DNA of 17,505 nt from CAYQDR01 sp964416315 (GTDB taxonomy: Bacteria > Methylomirabilota > Methylomirabilia > Rokubacteriales > DASRDR01). How positions within the stretch are numbered: position 1 is the first letter of the stretch; every line of letters begins with the position of its first letter. Below the pieces are notes generated by a model. That model was not told where the DNA came from. It ran no database searches and saw only the letters and a program-made list of their open reading frames with translations. Shown here piece by piece: positions 6,395 to 12,232 of the stretch. The stretch spans positions 1 to 17,505 of the forward strand of contig CAYQDR010000103.1 of the NCBI GenBank assembly GCA_964416315.1, in the 5' to 3' direction. A program made the position numbers and the translations under genes.

Positions 6395-8481
6395 CGCGTG
6401 ACCCCCTCACCCCGGCCCTCTCCCCCACCCGGGGAGAGGGGACTCGACCCGGCGGGGGAGAGGGTGAACCGTGTGACCCACGCGACGATCCGCCGCGTGT
6501 AGTCCACGCGGTGGCTCGGCCGGCCGGTCCCGACGAACAGGTGGCTCGCCCCCGGGTAGCGCACGAATTCGGCCGGCACCTTTCCGACGGCGACGAGCCC
6601 GGCGTAGAGCTCCTCGCCCTGGCCGATCGGGCAGCGGTCGTCCGCCTCACCGTGAAGGACGAGCGTCGGCGTCGTGATCCGGTCGACGTAGGTGACGGGC
6701 GAGAGGCGCCGGTAGGTCTCGCGGTGGCCGACGAGGTCCCCCTTCATCTCGAAGAGGCCGAACCACGGGCCGATGTCCGAGGTCCCGTGGAAGGACTCGA
6801 GGTTCGTGACCGGCGCCCCGACCACCGCCGCCTTGAAGCGGTCGGTGTGGGCGATGGTCCACGCCGTCATGTAGCCGCCGTAGGAGTAGCCGGCCACGGC
6901 GAGCCGCTCGGGGTCGGCGAGCCCGTCGGCGACGAGCGCGTCCGCGGCGGCGAGCTGCTCGGGGAGGTCGTACTCCCCCCAGCGGCCGCGGAGGGCATGC
7001 GCGAACGCCTGGCCGTAGGAGCCGGAGCCGTGGGCGTTCAGCGCGAGCACCGCCCAGCCCCGCGCGGCGAGGACGTACCAGTAGAAGGCGCCGTGCTGAA
7101 AGACGTTGCCCGCGAAGGCGTGAGGACCGCCGTGGAGGAACACGAGGAGCGGGACGGGCCGTCGATTTTCTGATCGCCGGGACGCGTCGGGCCTGCGGCC
7201 CTCCGGGCGTCCCGTCCCTCCGGTCGTCACCGGGTGGACGACCCAGCCGTCGAGCGTCCCCCCGTGCGGGCTCGCGAAGGCGCGGCGCTCGACCCGCGGG
7301 AGGGCGAGCCCGTCGAGGAGCCCCGCGTTGACCCGGGTGAGCCGCCGCTCGTCGCTCCCGTCCCACGCGGCGACCCAGACGTCGCCGGGCTCGGTGGGCG
7401 CGCTCGCGACGAAGGCGAGCCGGCCCGCCGCGGCGTGGAGCCACCAGAGCTGGCGCCCGCCTCCGACGACCGGCCGCACGCTCCCGTCGGCCACCGCCCC
7501 GCGGACGACGTGGACGTTGCCCCGGTCGGCGGCGACGAAGGTGACGCTCCCGCCGTCGGGCGCCCACGCGGGCCCCGGGTTGACGGCGGGGGGTGGGACG
7601 AGGAACGCCCCCCGGTCCCAGCCGGCCGTGAGCCGGCGCGCCGGGCCGCCCGCGGCGGGGACGAGCCAGACCCGGTAGATCGGGTCGCCGTAGCCGGGCT
7701 GCTGCTCGTCGGTGCCGTAGCACGCGATCGTCGCGCCGTCCGGGGACCAGGTCGGCGAGGCCGCGCGGCCCACGTCCACGGTCAGCTGCCGGGGCGCCCC
7801 GCCGTCCAGGTCCACGACCCAGAGGTCGGAGACCTGGTAGTCGGCGGCCCCGGCGCGCGTCCGGCTGAAGACGAGCCGGCGGCCGTCCGGCGCCCACGCG
7901 GGGGTGCGGTCGTCGCCCACCGCGTCCGTGACCCGGCGGACCTCGCCGTCGGCGACCCGCACGACGAAGAGGTGGCTCCGCGTGTCGAGCTGGTAGCCGG
8001 CGCCGTCGTCCTTGTAGGCGGCGCGCGTGATGACGCGCGGGCGCTCGGCCCAGCGGGCGCGCGCCTCCCGGTCGGCCGGGGGCGTCTCCAGGGGCCCGCG
8101 CGCGGCGAAGGCGAGCCGCGTCCCGTCCGGCGCCCACGCGGCGGGCCCGGCGCCGCCCTCGAGCGCGGTGACCTTCCGCGCCTCGCCGCCGTCGGCGGGG
8201 AGCAGGTAGAGCTGGGGCGCGCCGCCGTCGCGGTCGGAGAGGAAAGCGAGCCAGCGCCCGTCGGGCGACCAGCGCGGCGCCGAGTCGCGCCGGGACCCGT
8301 GCGTGAGCCGGCGCGGCTCGCCGCCCGACGCCGGGACGACCCAGATCGCGCTCCGGTAGTCGTCGGCGGCCGCGTCGATCTCGGTGAGCGTGTAGGCGAC
8401 GCGCTGGCCGCCCGGCGCGAGCTGGACGTCCGCGATCGTCCTGAGCGCTAGGAGGTCCTCGGGCTCGACGGGCCGCGGCAC
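6391..8481 (-). CDS. S9 family peptidase (prolyl oligopeptidase/acylaminoacyl-peptidase type)
   Basis: This 696-residue serine peptidase has an N-terminal beta-propeller (about 1-395) with repeated W-x-P-D-G blades at 71, 116, 196, 245 and 306. The C-terminal alpha/beta-hydrolase domain has oxyanion motif HGGPH (450-454), nucleophile S533 in GYSYGG, D614 in HGEADDRCP and H647 in GASH. No signal peptide is seen, so it is probably cytoplasmic. Two insertions stand out. Residues about 420-440, arginine- and proline-rich, are encoded by palindromic repeat type P. The last 25 residues, from TLSPAGSSPLSP, are encoded by the CT-rich repeat. Neither hits a catalytic residue. The GTG start lies 12 nt after the thiolase-like gene, so it belongs to the same operon although a peptidase is unexpected there. 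Confidence 0.93.
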   Translation of the reverse strand: MPRPVEPEDLLALRTIADVQLAPGGQRVAYTLTEIDAAADDYRSAIWVVPASGGEPRRLTHGSRRDSAPRWSPDGRWLAFLSDRDGGAPQLYLLPADGGEARKVTALEGGAGPAAWAPDGTRLAFAARGPLETPPADREARARWAERPRVITRAAYKDDGAGYQLDTRSHLFVVRVADGEVRRVTDAVGDDRTPAWAPDGRRLVFSRTRAGAADYQVSDLWVVDLDGGAPRQLTVDVGRAASPTWSPDGATIACYGTDEQQPGYGDPIYRVWLVPAAGGPARRLTAGWDRGAFLVPPPAVNPGPAWAPDGGSVTFVAADRGNVHVVRGAVADGSVRPVVGGGRQLWWLHAAAGRLAFVASAPTEPGDVWVAAWDGSDERRLTRVNAGLLDGLALPRVERRAFASPHGGTLDGWVVHPVTTGGTGRPEGRRPDASRRSENRRPVPLLVFLHGGPHAFAGNVFQHGAFYWYVLAARGWAVLALNAHGSGSYGQAFAHALRGRWGEYDLPEQLAAADALVADGLADPERLAVAGYSYGGYMTAWTIAHTDRFKAAVVGAPVTNLESFHGTSDIGPWFGLFEMKGDLVGHRETYRRLSPVTYVDRITTPTLVLHGEADDRCPIGQGEELYAGLVAVGKVPAEFVRYPGASHLFVGTGRPSHRVDYTRRIVAWVTRFTLSPAGSSPLSPGGGEGRGEGVTR
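6402..6470 (-). repeat. CT-rich palindromic repeat type C, copy 2 (translated)
   Basis: A 10-bp stem pairs CCCTCTCCCC (6416-6425) with GGGGAGAGGG (6431-6440) around CACCC. A further GGGGGAGAGGG arm lies near 6454-6464 and a CCCCCTCACC arm at 6402-6411. On the minus strand it is read in frame as the C-terminal tail of the S9 peptidase and stops a few bases before the DUF35 start codon. Confidence 0.85.
7172..7226 (-). repeat. Palindromic repeat type P, copy B, inserted in frame in the S9 peptidase gene
   Basis: Ungapped alignment of 7176-7226 with 7-57 gives 45 of 51 identical bases. GGGACGC and GCGTCCC form the outer stem and GGCC-TGC-GGCC the inner hairpin. In the minus-strand reading frame it encodes TTGGTGRPEGRRPDASRR without a stop. 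It lies between the propeller end (DGWVVHP) and the start of the hydrolase domain (PLLVFLHGG), a linker that should tolerate insertions. Confidence 0.75.
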
Positions 8482-8493
8482 GCGCGGGCTCCC

Positions 8494-9642
8494 CTACGGA
8501 CGCCCGAGGACGAGCGTCACCCCGGAGTGACGGGTGCCGAGCGCCCCGCCGGTCCCGTGGACGAGCGCGAGCCGGCAGTCCGGGACCTGCCGGGGCCCGC
8601 CCTCCCCGCGGAGCTGCCGGACCGCCTCGATCACGAGGAAGATCCCGCGCATCCCCGGGTGGTTCGACGAGAGCCCGCCGCCGTCGGTGTTGAGGGGGAG
8701 CCCTCCGCCCAGCTCGAGGCGCCCGCCTTCGACGAACCGCCCGCCCTCGCCCTTCTTGCAGAAGCCCACGTCCTCGAGCGTCACGAGGACGGTGATCGTG
8801 AAGGAGTCGTAGACCATCGCCATGTCGAGGTCGTCGTGGCCGACGCCGGCCTCGGCGAGGGCACGTGGCCCGCTCTGGGCCGCCGCGGAGACGAGGTAGT
8901 CGCGACGGCCGGCTGCCGTGTGGGCGACGGCCTCGGCGGCGCCGAGGATGCGGATACCGGGCTTCGGCAGGTCGCGGGCGAGGTCCGGGTGGACCACCAC
9001 GACGGCGCCGCCCCCGTCCGAGATCACGCAGCAGTCGAGGAGGTGGAGGGGCGAGGCGATCAGCGGGGAGGCGAGGACGTCGCCCACCGTGATCGGCTCG
9101 CGGTAGAGCGCGTCCGGGTTCAGGCTCGCGTGGCGGCGGCACGCGACGGCGATCGCCGCGAGCTGGGCGCCGGTCGTCCCGTAGAGGTGCATGTGGCGCT
9201 GGGCCACGAGGGCATAGAGGCTCACCGTGGAGGGGCCGTAGATCGCCTCGAACTGGTCGAGGTAGTCCCCGCCGCCCCCGCGCCCGCGGGTTCCGACGGC
9301 CACGCCCTGGGCGCGCGGGGTCGCCCCGTACGTGATGAGCGCGACGCGGCACCGCCCCTCCGCGATCGCCGCGGCCGCGTGGTGGACGTGGGCGACGAAC
9401 GACGCCCCGCCGATCGAGGTCCCGTCCACCCAGCGCGGCTGGAGGTTCAGGTAGTCGAGGGCCGCAAGCGGACCCGTGCCGCCCGGGCCGGCCGCGGTGA
9501 AGTAGCCGTCCACGTCGCGGAGGCCGAGACCGGCGTCCACCAGGGCGGCGCGGGCCGAGAGCGCCTGGATCTCCAACGGGCTCCGGGCGGTCTTCCGCTC
9601 GGGGAACTCGTACACCCCGGCGATCAGGGCGGGCAGCCTCAT
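8494..9642 (-). CDS. Thiolase-fold protein without thiolase cysteines (SCP-x/Ltp2-like)
   Basis: This 382-residue protein has the thiolase fold of the SCP-x/lipid-transfer group. Motifs in order are LSARAALVDAGLGLRDVDGYF, TSIGGASFVAH (76-85), VISDGGGAVVV (206-216), MVYDSFTITVLVTLEDVGF (276-294), LSSNHPGMRG (324-333) and VHGTGGALGTRHSG (361-374). H328 is kept. The N-terminal nucleophile position reads glycine or serine (79-81) and the C-terminal Cys-Gly-Gly motif reads HGTGG, so both thiolase cysteines are missing. Ltp2-type retro-aldolases, which work with DUF35 partners, share this loss, so a C-C lyase is likelier than a thiolase. I chose ATG 9642 because a promoter ends 10 nt before it and no Shine-Dalgarno sequence is present. 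It is the first gene of the minus-strand cluster. Confidence 0.85.
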   Translation of the reverse strand: MRLPALIAGVYEFPERKTARSPLEIQALSARAALVDAGLGLRDVDGYFTAAGPGGTGPLAALDYLNLQPRWVDGTSIGGASFVAHVHHAAAAIAEGRCRVALITYGATPRAQGVAVGTRGRGGGGDYLDQFEAIYGPSTVSLYALVAQRHMHLYGTTGAQLAAIAVACRRHASLNPDALYREPITVGDVLASPLIASPLHLLDCCVISDGGGAVVVVHPDLARDLPKPGIRILGAAEAVAHTAAGRRDYLVSAAAQSGPRALAEAGVGHDDLDMAMVYDSFTITVLVTLEDVGFCKKGEGGRFVEGGRLELGGGLPLNTDGGGLSSNHPGMRGIFLVIEAVRQLRGEGGPRQVPDCRLALVHGTGGALGTRHSGVTLVLGRP

Positions 9643-9652
9643 CGCGCGGGGC

Positions 9653-9681
9653 AGGATAGACGAAGCCGCCCGGCGCGGCAA
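9653..9681 (-). promoter_or_regulatory. Predicted promoter of the thiolase-like/S9/DUF35 operon
   Basis: On the minus strand TTGCCG (9681-9676) and TATCCT (9658-9653) are 17 nt apart. The -10 box ends 10 nt before ATG 9642, predicting a leader of only a few bases and hence leaderless or near-leaderless translation. The palindromic operator-like repeats at 9683-9720 lie directly upstream. Confidence 0.5.
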
Positions 9682-9682
9682 G

Positions 9683-9720
9683 GGGGCGTATCACAAGGGG
9701 CGTATCAGGCCTGTGATACG
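9683..9720. promoter_or_regulatory. Operator-like repeats between divergent promoters
   Basis: An 11-bp direct repeat GGGGCGTATCA occurs at 9683-9693 and 9697-9707, a 14-nt period. An inverted copy follows, so that CGTATCACA (9687-9695) and TGTGATACG (9712-9720) form a perfect 9-bp inverted repeat. CGTATCA (9701-9707) and TGATACG (9714-9720) form a tighter one. The cluster lies between the minus promoter of the thiolase-like operon and the plus promoter of the toxin-antitoxin pair. A ribbon-helix-helix antitoxin is the obvious candidate to bind it. Confidence 0.6.
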
Positions 9721-9725
9721 GCGTC

Positions 9726-9754
9726 TTGACGCTATGACGTTGCGACGCTATACT
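9726..9754 (+). promoter_or_regulatory. Predicted promoter of the RHH/RelE pair
   Basis: TTGACG (9726-9731) and TATACT (9749-9754) are exactly 17 nt apart. The direct repeat GACGCTAT occurs at 9728-9735 and 9744-9751, overlapping both boxes, as expected for a self-repressed toxin-antitoxin promoter. The GTG start codon is only 7 nt after the -10 box, so the mRNA should start at or within a base or two of the start codon. Confidence 0.65.
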
Positions 9755-9761
9755 CCGGACC

Positions 9762-9992
9762 GTGGCCACTCAGAAGCGCGCGACGGTGTATTTCGACCCC
9801 AGCCTTCACAAGGCTCTCAGGATCAAGGCCGTTCAGACGGAACGGAGCCTCTCCGACCTGGTGAATGACGCCGTGAGGCGGAGCCTGGCCGAGGACGCCG
9901 AGGATCTCGCCGCCTTCGAGGCCCGGGCGAAGGAACCCGACCTGGCCTTCGAGGATGTGCTCAGAGATCTGAGGCGCCGTGGCAAGATATAG
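9762..9992 (+). CDS. Ribbon-helix-helix (CopG/RelB-type) antitoxin
   Basis: This 76-residue protein has an N-terminal ribbon-helix-helix DNA-binding domain. The strand is ATVYFDPSLHKALRIKA and the helices are TERSLSDLVNDAVRRSLAED (27-46). An acidic and then basic tail (LAFEDVLRDLRRRGKI) would contact the toxin. It neutralises the RelE-like toxin encoded next, whose gene overlaps it by 14 nt. It very probably represses the promoter at 9726-9754. The GTG start has no ribosome binding site and lies 7 nt from the -10 box, so it is read from a leaderless mRNA. GC content looks lower than in the neighbouring metabolic genes, in keeping with a mobile module. Confidence 0.88.
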   Translation: MATQKRATVYFDPSLHKALRIKAVQTERSLSDLVNDAVRRSLAEDAEDLAAFEARAKEPDLAFEDVLRDLRRRGKI

Positions 9993-10236
9993 GCTCCGCA
10001 TCAAGCGCTCAGCCGCCAAGGAACTCGAAGCTCTCCCATCCAAGGATCGCCAGCGGATCGTCGGGCAAATCCAAAGCCTGGCTTCCGATCCTCGCCCGCA
10101 TGGCTGCGAAAAGCTCTCCAGCGAGGACAAGTATCGGATACGTCAGGGAGACTACCGCGTCCTTTACGCAGTTCAGGACGCCGATGCGACCGTGGTCGTG
10201 GTCAAGATCGGGCACAGACGGGATGCGTACCGATGA
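9979..10236 (+). CDS. RelE/ParE-type toxin
   Basis: This 85-residue toxin of the RelE superfamily begins YRLRIKRSAAKELEALPSKD, the usual strand and first helix. It ends DKYRIRQGDYRVLYAVQDADATVVVVKIGHRRDAYR, the characteristic sheet with the final H-R-x-x-x-Y-R motif. RelE toxins cut mRNA at the ribosome, while ParE toxins poison gyrase. The ending with histidine, arginine and tyrosine favours the RelE branch, but this is not certain. GTG 9979 lies within the end of the antitoxin gene (14-nt overlap), so translation is coupled. The stop is TGA at 10234-10236. Confidence 0.9.
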   Translation: MARYRLRIKRSAAKELEALPSKDRQRIVGQIQSLASDPRPHGCEKLSSEDKYRIRQGDYRVLYAVQDADATVVVVKIGHRRDAYR

Positions 10237-10284
10237 AATCCTCGCGGGCGACGGGTGGACTGTTGCACCTGGTGCCCCCCGGTC

Positions 10285-10320
10285 GGGCGCGCAACCTTCG
10301 GACGGCGCGGCCGCGCGCCC
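10285..10320. repeat. GC-rich inverted repeat between the toxin and hydantoinase genes
   Basis: GGGCGCGC (10285-10292) and GCGCGCCC (10313-10320) form a perfect 8-bp inverted repeat. A competing inner palindrome GGCGCG-GCC-GCGCGCC overlaps it. It lies between the RelE stop and the predicted hydantoinase promoter. There is no T-tract, so intrinsic termination is doubtful. It may still separate the two transcripts. Confidence 0.4.
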
Positions 10321-10326
10321 TGACCC

Positions 10327-10355
10327 TTGGGCGGGCTCGGGGCATCGAGTAAGAT
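10327..10355 (+). promoter_or_regulatory. Predicted hydantoinase operon promoter
   Basis: TTGGGC (10327-10332) and TAAGAT (10350-10355) are 17 nt apart. The leader of roughly 38 nt carries GAGGAGGG just before GTG 10400, so unlike the nearby toxin-antitoxin genes this operon has a normal leader. Confidence 0.4.
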
Positions 10356-10399
10356 GAGGTTCGCTGCGCGGCCGCCGGCCGCAGCGAGGAGGGCGTCTC

Positions 10400-12229
10400 G
10401 TGGCTGAGGGCGTACGAGAAGGGAGCGACGTCGCGGAGGCCGCAGGCCGGAGCCGTCGCGACCAGATGATAGATCCCATCACCGTCTCGGTCATCCGGCA
10501 CCGCCTCGAGGCGGTCGTCCAGGAGATGGGCGAGGCGATGCTCCGGACCTCGTACTCCCAGATCCTCAACTCGAGCCGCGACTTCTCGACGGCCCTCTGC
10601 GACGCCGACGGGCGGCTCGTCGCCCAGGCCGAGCACGTCCCGATCCACGTGGGGGCGGTGCCGTGGGCCGTGAAGAGCGTCCGGCAGTTCTTCGGCGACG
10701 GGATCCGGCCGGGCGACGTCTATCTCCTCAACGACCCTTACCACGGGAACAACCACCTGCCCGACCTCACGGCCTTCGTCCCGGTGTTCGCGCCAACAGG
10801 CCGGGACGTCCGCGAGGCGGGAGCCGAGCGCGTCACGGCCGAGATGGAAAATCGCCTCGCCTTCTGGTCGGTGAACCGCTCCCACCAGAGCGACATCGGT
10901 GGGGCGACCCACGGCGGCTACAACCCCGCGGCCACGGAGATCTGGCAGGAGGGGATCCGGATCACGCCGCTCCGTCTCTACGACGCGGGGACGCTCCGCG
11001 AGGACGTCCTCCACATGCTCGCGACGAACGTCCGCCATCCGCGCGACTTCCGCGGCGACCTGGCGGCGATGATCGGCTCGGCGCGGGTCGGGGAGCGACG
11101 GCTGCTCGCGCTCCTCGAGGAGTACGGCTCCGAGACGGCCGCGGCCGCGGTGGAGGCGGTGCTGGACGGCGCCGAGCGCCAGACCCGGGCCTGCATCGCC
11201 ACCTGGAGAGACGGCGTCTACCGGGGCGAGGCGATCCTCGACGACGACGGTCACGGCGCGCGCGACGTCTACATCCGGGCGACGGTGACGAAGCGCGGAA
11301 GCGACCTCACGGTGGACCTCACCGACTCCCACCCCCAGGTCGCCGGCTTCGTCAACTCCTCGTACCCGAACATGCGCTCGGCGGTGGTGATGGCGCTCGC
11401 GTACCTGATCGACCCGGAGACGCCGAAGAACGACGGGACCTTCCGGCCGCTGACCGTCGTGGCGAAGCCCGGGACGGTCGTGTGGGCCAACCCGCCCGCA
11501 CCCTTGACGCTCTGCACGAACCACTGCGCCCAGGAGATCGCCGAGGCCGTCCTGAAGGCGCTCGCGCCCGCGTGCCCCGAGCGCGTCATGGCCGGCTGGG
11601 GACGGCGCTTCCGGATCGCGATCCAGGGGACGGACCCGCGCTCCGGCCGCCCGTTCATCTGGCACATGTTCCACGCGCGCCCCGGCGGCGGGGCCTCGTC
11701 GGCGGGGGACGGCTGGCCCACGGCGGGGGAGGGGCAGGCGGCCGGCGGGATCAAGTTCGGGAGCGTCGAGGTCGCCGAGGTACGCTTCCCCCTCTTCTTC
11801 CGGCGGCACGAGTTCCGCCCCGACTCGGCCGGCGAGGGGCAGCACCGGGGCGGTGTCGGCGCGGTGCTCGAGCTGGTCGTCGAGACGGACGGGCCCGCGC
11901 GCGCGAACACGGCCGGGGACGGCGTGCGGTACGCGCCCTACGGGATCCTCGGCGGCCGGGACGGCCTTCCGCACCGCTACCGCCTGCGCTCGCGCGGCCG
12001 GCCCGACCGCGTGCTGAAGACGAAGGAGGTCGGGATCCTCGTGCGCCCGGGCGACGTCTTCGTCGTCGAGTCGGGCGGAGGCGGGGGGTGGGGCGACGCC
12101 CGGCGGCGCGACCCCGCGGCGCGGGCGGCCGATCGGGCGAACGGCGTGGTGACGCGCAACGGGGAACGGCCCCTCCCCCCGACCCTCTCCCCTCGGGGGA
12201 GAGGGAGAAGGGTGAGGGGGAGGCGCTGA
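10400..12229 (+). CDS. Hydantoinase B / oxoprolinase family subunit
   Basis: This 609-residue protein is one of two subunits of an ATP-dependent hydantoinase or oxoprolinase, which opens cyclic amides such as hydantoins or 5-oxoproline. ITVSVIRHRLEAVVQEMGEAMLRTSYS (27-53) is the family start. HVPIHVGAVP (79-88), NDPYHGNNHLPDLT (111-124) and SHQSDIGGATHGGYNP hold the conserved histidines and aspartates thought to bind metal. FDSGGGGGWG-like glycine-rich sequence closes the domain. GTG 10400 has GAGGAGGG 7 nt upstream. A start at ATG 10466 would match family N-termini more closely but lacks such a site. The last 20 or so residues, from RPLPPTLSP, are encoded by a CT-rich repeat. The partner subunit starts 3 nt after the stop. 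Confidence 0.93.
   Translation: MAEGVREGSDVAEAAGRSRRDQMIDPITVSVIRHRLEAVVQEMGEAMLRTSYSQILNSSRDFSTALCDADGRLVAQAEHVPIHVGAVPWAVKSVRQFFGDGIRPGDVYLLNDPYHGNNHLPDLTAFVPVFAPTGRDVREAGAERVTAEMENRLAFWSVNRSHQSDIGGATHGGYNPAATEIWQEGIRITPLRLYDAGTLREDVLHMLATNVRHPRDFRGDLAAMIGSARVGERRLLALLEEYGSETAAAAVEAVLDGAERQTRACIATWRDGVYRGEAILDDDGHGARDVYIRATVTKRGSDLTVDLTDSHPQVAGFVNSSYPNMRSAVVMALAYLIDPETPKNDGTFRPLTVVAKPGTVVWANPPAPLTLCTNHCAQEIAEAVLKALAPACPERVMAGWGRRFRIAIQGTDPRSGRPFIWHMFHARPGGGASSAGDGWPTAGEGQAAGGIKFGSVEVAEVRFPLFFRRHEFRPDSAGEGQHRGGVGAVLELVVETDGPARANTAGDGVRYAPYGILGGRDGLPHRYRLRSRGRPDRVLKTKEVGILVRPGDVFVVESGGGGGWGDARRRDPAARAADRANGVVTRNGERPLPPTLSPRGRGRRVRGRR
12170..12225 (+). repeat. CT-rich palindromic repeat type C, copy 3 (translated; supplies a ribosome binding site)
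   Basis: A perfect 10-bp stem pairs CCCTCTCCCC (12183-12192) with GGGGAGAGGG (12196-12205) around TCG. CCCCTCCCCCC lies before it and AGGGTGAGGGGGAGG after it. It is read in frame as the C-terminal tail of the hydantoinase B subunit. Its purine arm GGGGGAGG (12216-12223) lies 9 nt before the ATG of hydantoinase A. Confidence 0.85.
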
Positions 12230-12232
12230 GCG

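Noticed and set aside
6647..9769. A 1040-codon minus-strand frame over the peptidase and thiolase-like genes
   Set aside because: It is a shifted frame of two well-supported genes on the same strand and gives arginine/proline-rich nonsense.
10233..10352. A 39-codon frame starting at the ATG that overlaps the RelE stop
   Set aside because: The composition is typical of random GC-rich sequence, it spans an inverted repeat and a predicted promoter, and it shows no recognisable motif.
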